Shown: piece by piece, positions 8,396 through 16,331 of the stretch | How positions within the stretch are numbered: position 1 is the stretch's first letter | How the letters are laid out: the number at the start of each line of letters is the position of its first letter | Source: Amycolatopsis japonica | GTDB lineage: Bacteria; Actinomycetota; Actinomycetes; Mycobacteriales; Pseudonocardiaceae | Direction of reading: 5' to 3' | NCBI RefSeq assembly: GCF_000732925.1 | Contig: NZ_CP008953.1 | Coordinates: forward strand, 8,735,001-8,799,000 | DNA: 64,000 nucleotides | Program-made: the position numbers and the translations under genes | The notes under the pieces: generated by a model | Told to the model about the DNA's origin: nothing | Database searches by the model: none | Seen by the model: the letters and a program-made list of their open reading frames with translations, nothing else

Positions 8396-8604
8396 TTAGC
8401 CGACCGGGACCGGCTGGCCACTCAGGCCGTCGTCATCGTCATCCGCGCTGCCCGTCCGGTGCTGGTCGACGAGCTTCGAGAGCCGGTCGGCGATCCGTTC
8501 GTCAGCGTCGCTGGTCGCCCGCTGGTAGATCAGCGCCGCCCGCATGTCGTCATGCCCCATCCGCGCCATGAGGTCTTTGGTCGACGTGCCCGCCTTCTCC
8601 TGGA
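8396..8604 (-). pseudogene. Tyrosine-type integrase, C-terminal remnant A
   Basis: Only the last 69 codons survive, reading VQEKAGTSTKDLMARMGHDD and then MRAALIYQRATSDADERIAD. The GH of the catalytic box and the nucleophilic Tyr (TAC, plus-strand 8525-8527) are intact. An in-frame TAG stop at the upstream edge, immediately followed by unrelated sequence, shows the rest of the gene has been deleted. The family is the pSAM2/phage integrase type found beside tRNA attachment sites. The TAA stop is at 8396-8398. Confidence 0.85.
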
Positions 8605-8643
8605 CCTACACTTTCAAGATCCCCGACTGACCCCGGAGAACCC

Positions 8644-9305
8644 GTGCCCGAGCGCTCGACCACCCTGCCGGACAACTTCCGCGCCGACGTCCAGACGCTC
8701 TGGGACTACCACGACATGCACCACGAACTCCGACCAGCAGACGCCGGGATCGGACTCGGAAGCCACGATCTCGGGTCGCCACGTTCACTGCGGAACTGTT
8801 CCACGCCGGAATGTTCCCGCTCATCGTCTTCATCGGAGCCAACGCGCCAACGACAGTCGAACGCTTCCCGCGCGGTGAGGCAGTGCACTACCGCGAACAT
8901 GCGCTTGAGCTGGGCGTGCCGGATGACGCCATCCTGGTCGAGCCCGAGGCGCGGAACACCGGCGACAACATCACGCTCACTCGCGCCCTGCTGGATTCTC
9001 GCGCCATCGAGGTCGGGTCAGTCGTGCTCATCTCTCGGCCGTACCAGCAGCGTCGCGCGTACGCGACCTGTAAGAAGCTCTGGCCCGAGGTGGACGTCTC
9101 CTGCGCTTCGCGGCCGCCGCCTTTGGACGAGTACATCGAGAGCATTAGCGACGTGGACCGCGTCATCAACATGCTGGTCGGCGACACCCAGCGCATCACC
9201 GCCTACGCCGAGCGTGGCTTTGCCATCCACCAGGAGATCCCAAACTACGTCACGGCCGCCTACAAGCGCTTGATACGAGCTGGTTACGTGAAACGCCTTC
9301 TCTAG
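8644..9305 (+). pseudogene. Frameshifted second copy of the YdcF-like (DUF218) gene
   Basis: The first 44 codons (from GTG 8644, to GIGLGSHDLG) and the rest (FPLIVFIGANAPTTVERFPR onward, ending at 9305) lie in different frames. Compared with the intact homologue at 12594-13253, one base is missing in the codon after SHDL near 8776; restoring it rejoins the whole 220-codon frame. The two copies are closely similar but differ throughout, including different N-terminal residues, so this is a diverged homologue and not a fresh duplication. It sits inside element A, directly after the integrase remnant. A reinitiated product from ATG 8811 (164 aa) is conceivable but would lack the N-terminal part of the fold. 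Confidence 0.85.
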
Positions 9306-9448
9306 CAGAGGCACTCTTCGCCGTTGTGATCACGCACAAAAGAAATCACTTTTTAAAATAGGCCCTATGAAATTACTGCAGGAAATCCTGCATCCTGACG
9401 AATTCCATACACGTTACCAGTGGGAAAAGTTTTACTAGGCTATTTAAA

Positions 9449-10333
9449 TCAACTCAACTGATCTGAATTCAGGCCTGCTTCTCCATTGCTTCCAGATTCG
9501 ATTTCTTTGCGAATCTTCAAGTTTTCCAGACTTATACGAGTAGCAAGGGTGGCACCTAAACCAAGCTCAAGATTCTTCGAAGAAATTCCAGTAGCAATAC
9601 CAACAGCTGGCGGAAGCACTACTTCCTCCACCTTGCGAATTACCTGCCTGAATACTTCAAGCCAATTGTTGAAGCGCTCGATCGCGGAAGGTTCCTCGGA
9701 AGCCTGCTCTGCAACAACAACCCCAACCTCAAACGCCGTGACTTGAACCGTTCCAAGCAGATGAGAGAAACCACGAATACGAACGTAGGTTATCTTCTCC
9801 AATGCTATCGAGATCGGCCCGAGCATTCTAATTCGAGCGACCTCTGGTATGTCCGTAGCATTTTCAATGTCAATGCGAAGCTGTCCGAGTTGATCATACA
9901 CTTCCTCCAGAACGCGAACTAGCTCTTCATCGCTACCTTTAGGCCTATGTTCTGGGCCAGCCAGACTCAAAAGAGATGAAAGCGTCGACAAGGAATCCAG
10001 CGCAGAATCCGCTATTAGATCATTTGGAGAATAAGCTGCAGTGTCATTAAATGAAATTCCAAATATTGGACGCGCCCATTGCGGACGGTCGCGGAGCAGC
10101 GCGGAAGCCCGGTGCCGACGTTGCGGCAATGAATACACAGCACGTTCCACATCTCGAAGAAGGCTTGCCGCCTCAGAACGCACCGATATGGCATCGCCAC
10201 CCGTAGCGACCAGTGGAGCAATTTTACCCCACATTTGCGTCACTGAGCCATTGGAGTCCAAATCTCGGAAGAGTCCCAGGACACTATGCAGGCGACCAGC
10301 GGGCTCGTCTGCAAGTTCACTAAGTGGCAACAT
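9449..10333 (-). CDS. Unrecognised 294-aa element cargo protein
   Basis: I do not recognise this family. The protein is largely helical by composition, with short hydrophobic patches (LDSLSTLSSLLSLAG; VVLPPAVGIATGISS near the C terminus). It has no signal peptide, no clear transmembrane pair and no nucleotide-binding or nuclease motif that I can see. An ATG start at 10333 follows GAGGGAGCGGTAG, a plausible ribosome-binding site. Base composition and codon use (many A/T third positions, AGA and TTA codons) differ sharply from the surrounding genes, indicating acquisition with the integrative element. It is a single gene transcribed toward the ydcF pseudogene. Confidence 0.6.
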   Translation of the reverse strand: MLPLSELADEPAGRLHSVLGLFRDLDSNGSVTQMWGKIAPLVATGGDAISVRSEAASLLRDVERAVYSLPQRRHRASALLRDRPQWARPIFGISFNDTAAYSPNDLIADSALDSLSTLSSLLSLAGPEHRPKGSDEELVRVLEEVYDQLGQLRIDIENATDIPEVARIRMLGPISIALEKITYVRIRGFSHLLGTVQVTAFEVGVVVAEQASEEPSAIERFNNWLEVFRQVIRKVEEVVLPPAVGIATGISSKNLELGLGATLATRISLENLKIRKEIESGSNGEAGLNSDQLS

Positions 10334-11056
10334 CTACCGCTCCCTCTGACGCAATCGGCGCTCAAGCTTAAGATCTTAAGCTTTCCTCAGCGCAACGCAA
10401 TCAAGAAACTCTATTCGATATCTAATCACGTGAAAGATTGCGCAAAGGGTTGACTTTAACGGAGCACTCGCACTGGTGTCCCCGACACAGCGAATCCATG
10501 ATCACCAGAGTCAGTCGACTCCATCGCCAGTTGGCCCTGAAACACTCCCAATGAGGGATCTTGTGCAGCGGCGTTGTCTGCCGAACTTGGCTCGATGGGA
10601 TCAAGGCGCCGCCACCAGCGGCGCGCACGTCACCGTCCGTACGGCGGGCTTCGCCCCATGGCGGACGCCGGCCTCCCGCTCCGCTCCGGCAGGCGCCACC
10701 GGGCGAGCCCGCCGACGAGGCAGCACCGCACAGCGCGCCGCCGCCACCGGAGACCCATGGAACACGACGTCAGATCACCCCGCCCACCTGACCGCGTGGC
10801 AGTGTCACCGGGTGTCCCTCGCTGCTCAGCGTCTAACACCGTGTCGCCCGCATCAAGGCGGGAAAGCGTGCCTTGACACGACCGACCCGGCGCTAGAGAT
10901 GGCAGGGGCGAGGGAAGCGGAGCAAACAGGCACAAGGACGCAGGTGGAGACAGGCGCACGTTGGGCCATTCAGCGGGGTCAACCAAGGTCAATCGCGGCC
11001 ACCCCGAGCAAGCGCCGCCCGCAGGTCAGAGCCACTTTCCAGCATGATCACGCTGG
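10334..11056. other. No supported gene; element A right end
   Basis: About 720 bp has several overlapping open frames on both strands, but none has a convincing start, codon bias or recognisable protein motif. A TTGACT hexamer near 10449 could be a -35 element. From about 11026 the sequence (GAGCCACTTTCCAGCATGATCA) is shared with the stretch preceding the third att copy. Confidence 0.5.
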
Positions 11057-11150
11057 TTCCCAAGCTGAATACGCGGGTACGATTCCCGTCATCCGCTCTC
11101 ACGCGAAAGCCCCAGGTCAGTGGTTGTCCACTTAGGACCTGGGGCTTTCG
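11057..11150 (+). repeat. att-like direct repeat copy 2
   Basis: The repeat is a 41-nt copy of the tRNA-Gly 3' end (11057-11097) with one T-to-A change in the T-loop, followed by the same CGAAAGCCCCAGG hairpin (11104-11150). It is preceded by about 30 bp also found before copy 3. It marks the junction between the two element remnants. Confidence 0.85.
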
Positions 11151-11575
11151 CTTTGTCCGGCCGCCGATGCTCGCGTGCCATTAACGTGCCATTTGCCGAC
11201 CGGAACTGGCTGGCCGTCCTGATCTTCGTCGTCGTCCGGAGTCGTGCTCTTGCGGTGTCGGTCGACGAGCTTGGACAGCCGGTCCGCGATCTGCGCGTCG
11301 GCCTCACTCGTCGCCCGCTGCTAGATCAGCGCCGCCCGCATGTCGTCATGCCCCAGATGTTCCCGGCATGCCGCAGGTCGTGGAAGTGCAGCCCCTTCAA
11401 GCCGATCTTCCCCACGACCTCGACCCACTTCGTCCGCTGACTGAAATTCGGCCGACGGACCGCGTTCCCACCTCGCTCACCGGTGAAGAGGAGCGCGTCT
11501 TGCTCGGCTTGACCCAGGTCTCTAAGTGCCGCAGGGGACACGTTCCACCTGGACCGGGGCAGGAACCTTCCTGCA
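11132..11575 (-). pseudogene. Tyrosine-type integrase, remnant B, stop codon at the catalytic Tyr
   Basis: The upstream part reads MSPAALRDLGQAEQDALLFT, then KGLHFHDLRHAGN, the HxLR catalytic box. A deletion with a frame change joins this to GHDDMRAALI in another frame. The next codon, where remnant A has the nucleophilic Tyr, is TAG (plus-strand 11321-11323). QRATSEADAQIADRLSKLVD follows. After that the frame is open to a TAA at 11132. The gene is doubly inactivated: it lacks the segment between the HDLRH and GH boxes, and it lacks Tyr. Confidence 0.85.
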
Positions 11576-11781
11576 CCCTGGAAATCCTTCGAACCTCACG
11601 CAGAGATTTCCACATAACCATCACTCCCTTGAATTCAGCAGCTGCGATTGACAGGATTCTGACACTTGACCACACGTTGCGCAGCGGCGAAATCAAAAGC
11701 TTTAAGTTATAAGAAAGACTTCCCAGGGTCGCCCGAATCGAACGGAGCGCCGGCCCCAGACCACATGGAACGTATCTAGAC

Positions 11782-12234
11782 TCAACCCTTCCGCGACCTC
11801 ACAGCCTTGCCCTCATCTGGTCCTTTGCGCCACGCCATAAGGCCCGACATTATCAACATAATCGAGAAAGCTCCAAGCGCCACAAACAGAGTCCATGCAT
11901 ACCAGACTTGAGGGCGCCACATGAGCCACATCGGCGTAGAAACAATGGCAGCTAACAGGAAGGCGGCCGCAAGAGATGGCCAGTTTCGCTGTTTCCCCCT
12001 TGCATGGGCCTCTTCCATACCAAGCAGACTATCGATCTGAATCGAAAGCGCTGCCTCAAATTTTCCGACGAGCAATTTTTCGCTATCCAACTTCAGTTCG
12101 CGCAACTTCTCAATCGAGCTCAAATTCGCTTGGATCGAACTTCGTAGACGGTTTTCTCTACGCCTTGCCGCAACCAAACCAGCCAGCGCGGCCACCACTG
12201 TCGCCACAGGGCCAGTTAATGTTGAAAAATCCAC
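11782..12234 (-). CDS. Small membrane protein, element B cargo
   Basis: The protein is 150 aa from GTG 12234, chosen because GGAG lies 7-8 nt upstream; the frame extends to an ATG at 12330 without a good site. An N-terminal hydrophobic helix (LTGPVATVVAALAGLVAA) is followed by a basic, probably coiled-coil stretch (RRRENRLRSSIQANLSSIEKLRELK). Two closely spaced membrane helices lie near the C terminus (WPSLAAAFLLAAIVSTPMWL and WYAWTLFVALGAFSIMLIMS), before a basic tail. I recognise no family. The helix, cytoplasmic coil and helical hairpin recall small membrane effectors, but nothing here proves that. AT-richer than the chromosome. Confidence 0.55.
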   Translation of the reverse strand: MDFSTLTGPVATVVAALAGLVAARRRENRLRSSIQANLSSIEKLRELKLDSEKLLVGKFEAALSIQIDSLLGMEEAHARGKQRNWPSLAAAFLLAAIVSTPMWLMWRPQVWYAWTLFVALGAFSIMLIMSGLMAWRKGPDEGKAVRSRKG

Positions 12235-12487
12235 ACGAACTCTCCGCACAAAAGACTCAGACCAACAAGACGCATCTTTACACGCTGAATGCGTGACGCT
12301 GCGCGATCTTACGCAATCACCTCCTGACACGGCCCTCAGAGGATCGTCGCTGCGGCAAGATCCGTTACAACAACGCGTCTAGCATCCAGCGTTCGTAAAA
12401 CAGGAGCCTGACAGAGCACGCCGTACGACCATGATCATCGGACAGTCAGTCGCAGGCCAGAGCCACTTTCCAGCATGATCACCCTGG

Positions 12488-12581
12488 TTCCCAAGCTGAA
12501 TACGCGGGTTCGATTCCCGTCATCCGCTCTCATGCGAAAGCCCCAGGTCAGTGGATGTCCACTTAGGACCTGGGGCTTTCG
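12488..12581 (+). repeat. att-like direct repeat copy 3 (right boundary)
   Basis: The 41-nt tRNA-Gly 3' end (12488-12528) is identical to the functional tRNA, and is followed by the hairpin (12535-12581). The chromosomal ydcF-like gene begins 13 bp later, so this copy marks the right end of the inserted DNA. Confidence 0.85.
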
Positions 12582-12593
12582 CTTTGGAGTCTT

Positions 12594-13253
12594 ATGACCT
12601 TGCCGGATGGCCTCCGCCACGACGTCCAGACGCTCTGGGACTACCACGACATGCGGCACGAACTCCGGCCCGCCGACGTCGGGATCGGACTCGGCAGCCA
12701 CGATCTCGGCGTCGCCACCTGTGCCGCGGAACTGTTCCACGCCGGGATGTTCCCGCGCGTCGTCTTCACCGGGGCCAACGCGCCGACCACCGTCGAACGC
12801 TTCCCGCGCGGCGAGGCGGTGCACTACCGCGAACACGCGCTTGCGTTGGGCGTGCCGGATGACGCCATCTTGGTCGAGCCCGAGGCTCGGAACACCGGGG
12901 ACAACATCACGCTCACCCGAAAGCTGCTGGAGTCTCGCGGCCTCGAGGTCGGGTCGGTCGTTCTCATCTCTCGGCCGTATCAACAGCGGCGTGCTTACGC
13001 GACCTGCAAGAAGCTGTGGCCCGAGGTGGACGTCATCTGCGCTTCGCGGCCGTTGCCGCTGAATGACTACGTCGAGAGCATCGGCGATGTGGACCGGGTG
13101 ATCAACATGCTTGTCGGTGATACGCAACGGATCACCGTCTATGCGGAACGCGGTTTCGCTGTCCGGCAGGGCATTCCGGGCAGCGTCGCCGAGGCTTACG
13201 ATCGTTTGGTCCGGGCTGGATTCAGAAGGCGCCTTTTGCCTCAGGACTGGTGA
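12594..13253 (+). CDS. YdcF-like DUF218 family protein
   Basis: The intact 219-aa protein begins MTLPDGLRHDVQTLWDYHDM, with GGAG 6 nt before the ATG. DUF218 features include GLGSHDLGVA near the N terminus, FTGANAPTTVERFPRGEA, LVEPEARNTGDNITLTRKLL (the conserved E-x-x-A/S-x-N-T block) and VLISRPYQQRRAYAT. YdcF of E. coli binds S-adenosylmethionine, and related SanA and ElyC proteins affect the cell envelope. This one has no membrane anchor, so a cytosolic role is likely. A frameshifted homologue lies 4 kb upstream inside the integrated element. Confidence 0.85.
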   Translation: MTLPDGLRHDVQTLWDYHDMRHELRPADVGIGLGSHDLGVATCAAELFHAGMFPRVVFTGANAPTTVERFPRGEAVHYREHALALGVPDDAILVEPEARNTGDNITLTRKLLESRGLEVGSVVLISRPYQQRRAYATCKKLWPEVDVICASRPLPLNDYVESIGDVDRVINMLVGDTQRITVYAERGFAVRQGIPGSVAEAYDRLVRAGFRRRLLPQDW

Positions 13254-13320
13254 CCGGCCCTGTCGCGACCCGAGCCGAAGCCGGGGACCCGTCCCGCTCC
13301 CCGCGATTACCTTCTCCACC

Positions 13321-13845
13321 GTGCGGAAAATGTCGAGCGACAGTACGGCCGCGGCCTTGCTCACCGTGGTGGCCGGGTCGCTGATCCTTCCGCTCCTCCT
13401 GGTCGGCGGGATCTTCCTCGTCATCGGCTTGAACACGGGCAGCACCCCGGGGCCGTACACCGTCGTTTTCGCCAAGGCGGGTGACGAATGCGGGGCGACA
13501 GGCCAATATCTCGACGCGTCCACAGGGGACCCGTTGAGATGCATGGGTCCGGGAGTGCTGCGCGATGCCTCGCTCGAATTCCCCGGTTTCTCCCGCGAGC
13601 AGAACGACGAGATTCGCCGCTGGCTGGCGACGTTGGCGGAAGACGGCGAGCTGAGCGTCTTCGACCATCGTTCGGTCCAGGCCAAGATCGACGGGATCGC
13701 GGCCGGATTGCCGCCGGGGATCCGCGTCGAGCGGGAATCCGGCTCGACGCGGATCTGGATCGGCTCGGGTTTGACGGTCGCCGGCCTGCTCTTGCTCTCC
13801 GGCTTCGCCTGGCGGTGGCGCCGGAACCGCTGGGCCGGTTATTGA
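13321..13845 (+). CDS. Membrane protein with two terminal helices, unknown function
   Basis: The 174-aa protein starts at GTG 13321 (ATG 13330 is an alternative). A first membrane helix (LTVVAGSLILPLLLVGGIFLVIG) is followed by an approximately 100-residue extracytoplasmic segment with two cysteines (DECGATG and PLRCMG), which may form a disulfide. A second helix (GLTVAGLLLLSGFAWRW) and a short basic tail close the protein. No known family is recognised. It lies downstream of the ydcF-like gene with a 67-bp gap. Confidence 0.72.
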   Translation: MRKMSSDSTAAALLTVVAGSLILPLLLVGGIFLVIGLNTGSTPGPYTVVFAKAGDECGATGQYLDASTGDPLRCMGPGVLRDASLEFPGFSREQNDEIRRWLATLAEDGELSVFDHRSVQAKIDGIAAGLPPGIRVERESGSTRIWIGSGLTVAGLLLLSGFAWRWRRNRWAGY

Positions 13846-13872
13846 CTTCCCAGTGTCGTTACCGTGCCAGGT

Positions 13873-14361
13873 ATGGAAATCCGGGAGTTCACCGAAGACG
13901 ACTGGGCGCAGGTCTGGCCGATCGTGCGCGAAGTCGTGCGGGCGGCGGACACGTACACCTACGACCCGAACCTCACCGAGGACGACGCCCGCGGCACTTG
14001 GGTCGAGACGCCGCCGGGCCGGACGGTGGTCGTGGTCGAGGGCGGCCGCGTGCTCGGCACGGCCAAGATGGGGCCGAACCGCGGCGGGCCCGGGGCCCAT
14101 GTGGCGACGGCCAGTTTCATGGTGGACAAGGACGTTCGCGGCAAGGGCATCGGTGGCGCGCTGTGTGCGGATGCCCTGGATTGGGCCAGGGAACGGGGTT
14201 TCGCGGGGATGCAGTTCAACGCGGTCGCCGAATCGAACGCGGCCGGGATCCGGATCTACGAACGGCTCGGGTTCGAGATCGTCGGCACGGTGCCGGGCGC
14301 GTTCGAGCACCCGACGCTGGGGCGCATCGGGTTGCACGTCATGTACTGCGACTTCGGCTGA
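13873..14361 (+). CDS. GNAT family N-acetyltransferase
   Basis: The protein is 162 aa from ATG 13873 (MEIREFTEDDWAQVWPI); a GTG nine bases upstream is possible. The acetyl-CoA loop VRGKGIGGALCADALDWARERG and the later ESNAAGIRIYERLGFEIVGT are typical of GNAT motifs A and B. The ending of motif A together with PGAFEHPTLGRIGLHVMY resembles phosphinothricin- or amino-acid-type acetyltransferases. The substrate is unknown. It is followed 4 nt later by the next gene. Confidence 0.9.
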   Translation: MEIREFTEDDWAQVWPIVREVVRAADTYTYDPNLTEDDARGTWVETPPGRTVVVVEGGRVLGTAKMGPNRGGPGAHVATASFMVDKDVRGKGIGGALCADALDWARERGFAGMQFNAVAESNAAGIRIYERLGFEIVGTVPGAFEHPTLGRIGLHVMYCDFG

Positions 14362-14365
14362 AACC

Positions 14366-14731
14366 GTGAACGGGACGATCAAAAGACATGCCGTCACAGC
14401 CGTCGTCGCCGTGGCGGCGGTCGCGATCACGGCGACCTGGCTGCTGAACCGCGACGTCCGGCCGACCACCGTCGAAGGCTGGGCATGGCCGAACGCGGCC
14501 GGGAACACGATCTGGCTCACCGAGTCACCTGAGGGCGGCTCGAACGGCGACGGCTTCATTCTGTCGGGCGCTCGATGGGTCGGCCCCGACAACGTTTGGC
14601 GTGATGGCTCGTCGGGACCAACGTGCGTCGGCACGGACACCACGGTCGCGACGCATGTCCAACTCGGCGTGGTCGACGTCCGCACCGACGGGATGTCCTG
14701 GCGGCACGCCGTGTGGCTGCGCTGCCTTTAG
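14366..14731 (+). CDS. Small secreted or membrane-anchored protein, unknown
   Basis: The 121-aa protein has a GTG start 4 nt after the acetyltransferase stop. An N-terminal helix (AVTAVVAVAAVAITATWLL) works as an uncleaved anchor or signal. The remainder is a compact extracytoplasmic domain rich in Trp and Gly, with two cysteines (PTCVG and the C-terminal LRC). I recognise no family. Its stop codon overlaps by 4 nt the stop of the convergent gene at 14728-15381. Confidence 0.65.
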   Translation: MNGTIKRHAVTAVVAVAAVAITATWLLNRDVRPTTVEGWAWPNAAGNTIWLTESPEGGSNGDGFILSGARWVGPDNVWRDGSSGPTCVGTDTTVATHVQLGVVDVRTDGMSWRHAVWLRCL

Positions 14732-15381
14732 CCTTCGACGAGTTCCCAAGGAGCGTCGGCGCTCGGCCGGTCGTACACCTGGCCGGGCGCGGCGCTCAGC
14801 ACCAGCGCGACATCCGGGTACAGCGTGACGGCGTGTTCCATCTCGAGGGCTTCGACCTCGAAGTCCTCGCTTTCCGGGACCTGGAAGCCGACGAGCAGCC
14901 AGCTTCCGTCGGCCTCGCGGACGACCTGCCGGACGGCGCGCGCCGGGGCGGCGGGGTCGGTGGAGATCTCGGCGAGTTCGGTGCTCACCTGGACTTCTTC
15001 CAGCGGCGAGCCGGGATGCGTCCACGCGGCGAGGCGGGCGGCGCGCACCAGGAGGTCTTCCTCGTCGTCGTCCGAGTCGGCGACCGAACTGAGCAGCCAC
15101 GTGCGCCGCTCCGGATCCCAGTCGGCGGCCATGCCGGTGGGGAGGCCTGCCAGCACGGCGATCTCCGGGATGAGCTCCACGGCGTCCCGCAGCGGCAGCG
15201 CGCCGAACGCGTCCTTGTTCTCCTCCATGTCTTCGGAGAACTCGTTGCCGTCGCTGATGAACCAGTCGCCGTCGTCGTCCAGGACGACGAACGCGAGGTT
15301 CGACGGGTCATCCACCAGCGACCGGGAGATGATCACCGGCGACTCGGGATCCTGACTCATCGGCCAGTTCTCGCTCGACAT
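14728..15381 (-). CDS. Acidic hypothetical protein
   Basis: The protein is 217 aa from ATG 15381, selected because GGGAG lies 6 nt upstream. It is strongly acidic (DDDGDWFISDGNEFSEDMEE, then SDDDEEDLL). The first part, AFVVLDDDGDWFISDG, resembles DUF2185/immunity-type small domains found beside SUKH-like proteins, but the match is by eye and weak. It is cytosolic, with no signal or membrane helix. It shares the minus strand with the DUF4279 gene (about 85 bp gap) and may be its downstream partner. Confidence 0.68.
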   Translation of the reverse strand: MSSENWPMSQDPESPVIISRSLVDDPSNLAFVVLDDDGDWFISDGNEFSEDMEENKDAFGALPLRDAVELIPEIAVLAGLPTGMAADWDPERRTWLLSSVADSDDDEEDLLVRAARLAAWTHPGSPLEEVQVSTELAEISTDPAAPARAVRQVVREADGSWLLVGFQVPESEDFEVEALEMEHAVTLYPDVALVLSAAPGQVYDRPSADAPWELVEG

Positions 15382-15466
15382 GCTGGGCTCCCAACGGGGT
15401 TGTCCGGCTGTGGGGCCCCATCCCACCATCTCCGGCGTTCCCCTCGCGCACCGGACCGGCGGAAGG

Positions 15467-15868
15467 TCATTCGCTGAGGTCGTACTCGTCGACGTCGAGC
15501 GCGGCCGCCGCTTCGGTGAGGAACGCGATCACGGCGGGCGAGAGGTGCCAGCCGAATTCCTCGCCGCCGTCACGGTGATGGAAGTAGCGCACCACCTGCA
15601 GCACCGCGCTCACGCCTTCGTCCACCAGCCGCCGGATTTCCGGGCGGACCGGGGCGAGCCTGCCGATCACGCTCTCGATCTGGTCGTCGACCGGTTCCGA
15701 ACCGCGATGCGTCACCTTCCAGGCGTGCATCCGCGGCAACCGGTGTTCGGCGGACCGCGAACCCAGTACCAGCACCTCGTCGGGCTCCATGCCGAGCCGC
15801 GCGGTGATCTCCCCGGCGGACACGGTTTCGCTCTTCAAGGCGAAGTAGCAGTACTGGTGGACCTTCAT
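15467..15868 (-). CDS. DUF4279 domain protein
   Basis: The 133-aa protein has the DUF4279 pattern: an N-terminal beta strand QYCYFALKSETVSAGEITARLGMEPDEVLV, then HAWKVTHRG, and a C-terminal aromatic stretch VVRYFHHRDGGEEFGWHLS. DUF4279 proteins are small cytosolic proteins of unknown biochemistry, often near polymorphic-toxin immunity genes. Nothing here indicates a toxin partner. Confidence 0.82.
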   Translation of the reverse strand: MKVHQYCYFALKSETVSAGEITARLGMEPDEVLVLGSRSAEHRLPRMHAWKVTHRGSEPVDDQIESVIGRLAPVRPEIRRLVDEGVSAVLQVVRYFHHRDGGEEFGWHLSPAVIAFLTEAAAALDVDEYDLSE

Positions 15869-15904
15869 ACGCCCGGCACCCTAGCTTTCGGGCAGGCTGA
15901 CCAG

Positions 15905-16297
15905 GTGAAACGTGATCAATCGCTTATCGAACGGCTCGCCAGGGAGCGCAACGCCTGGTTGTGCACGCTCCGCGGGGACGGATCGCCGCACGTCACGCCG
16001 GTGTGGTTCGTGTATCTCGACGGCGTCTTCTGGATCGGAAGCGGCGAGCGGAACGTGAAGGTGCGCAACATCGACGGCGATCCACGCGTCAGCCTCGCGC
16101 TCGAAGACGGCGACGCTCCGGCTGTCGCCGAAGGCGTGGCGCGCGTCCATCGAGGAGCTCTGCGCGAAGACGTCCTTGCGGCCCTGGCGGCGAAGTACGA
16201 CGGCTGGGCGGCCGGGGTGGAGATCGCCCCGTTCGGCGCCAGGGTGCTGCTGGAAGTCCCCGTTAAGCGGTGGCTGCTCGAGGGTGTCGCCCAATAG
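15905..16297 (+). CDS. PPOX/F420-class pyridoxamine 5'-phosphate oxidase-like protein
   Basis: The 130-aa protein has a GTG start (VKRDQSLIERLARERNAWL). The split-barrel flavin-binding fold is shown by RNAWLCTLRGDGSPHVTPVWFVYLDG, ERNVKVRNIDGDPRVSLALED and a C-terminal LLEVPVKRWL strand. This short form groups with flavin/deazaflavin-dependent reductases (TIGR03618-like), abundant in F420-producing actinobacteria. Cofactor choice (FMN or F420) cannot be fixed from sequence. Its start is divergent from the DUF4279 gene. Confidence 0.85.
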   Translation: MKRDQSLIERLARERNAWLCTLRGDGSPHVTPVWFVYLDGVFWIGSGERNVKVRNIDGDPRVSLALEDGDAPAVAEGVARVHRGALREDVLAALAAKYDGWAAGVEIAPFGARVLLEVPVKRWLLEGVAQ

Positions 16298-16331
16298 TCT
16301 GGAAAGTCCGATACCGATCTTGGGATGGACG

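Larger units (their letters stand above)
8261..12528. mobile_element. Two tandem decayed integrative elements at tRNA-Gly
   Basis: Three direct repeats of the tRNA-Gly 3' end (8261, 11057, 12488) bound two units of about 2.8 kb and 1.4 kb. Each unit starts on the minus strand with the 3' remnant of a tyrosine-recombinase gene directly beside the repeat, as in pSAM2-type actinomycete integrative elements. Unit A also holds a frameshifted ydcF-like copy and a 294-aa orphan protein. Unit B holds a small membrane protein. Much of the interior is visibly AT-richer than the flanks. No replication, transfer or excisionase gene is recognisable, so both units look immobile. Confidence 0.8.

Noticed and set aside
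9368..9439. Possible 23-codon peptide gene (MKLLQEILHPDEFHTRYQWE...)
   Set aside because: No ribosome-binding site precedes the ATG. It lies in an AT-rich gap with a small hairpin, where short frames are expected by chance.
11057..11097. Second and third tRNA-Gly genes (also 12488-12528)
   Set aside because: Both copies hold only the 3' half of the tRNA and cannot fold into a cloverleaf, so they are attachment-site duplicates.
10476..11135. Plus-strand frame of 219 codons inside the element
   Set aside because: The translation is low-complexity and lacks motifs. It runs through the tRNA-derived repeat, and it has no ribosome-binding site.
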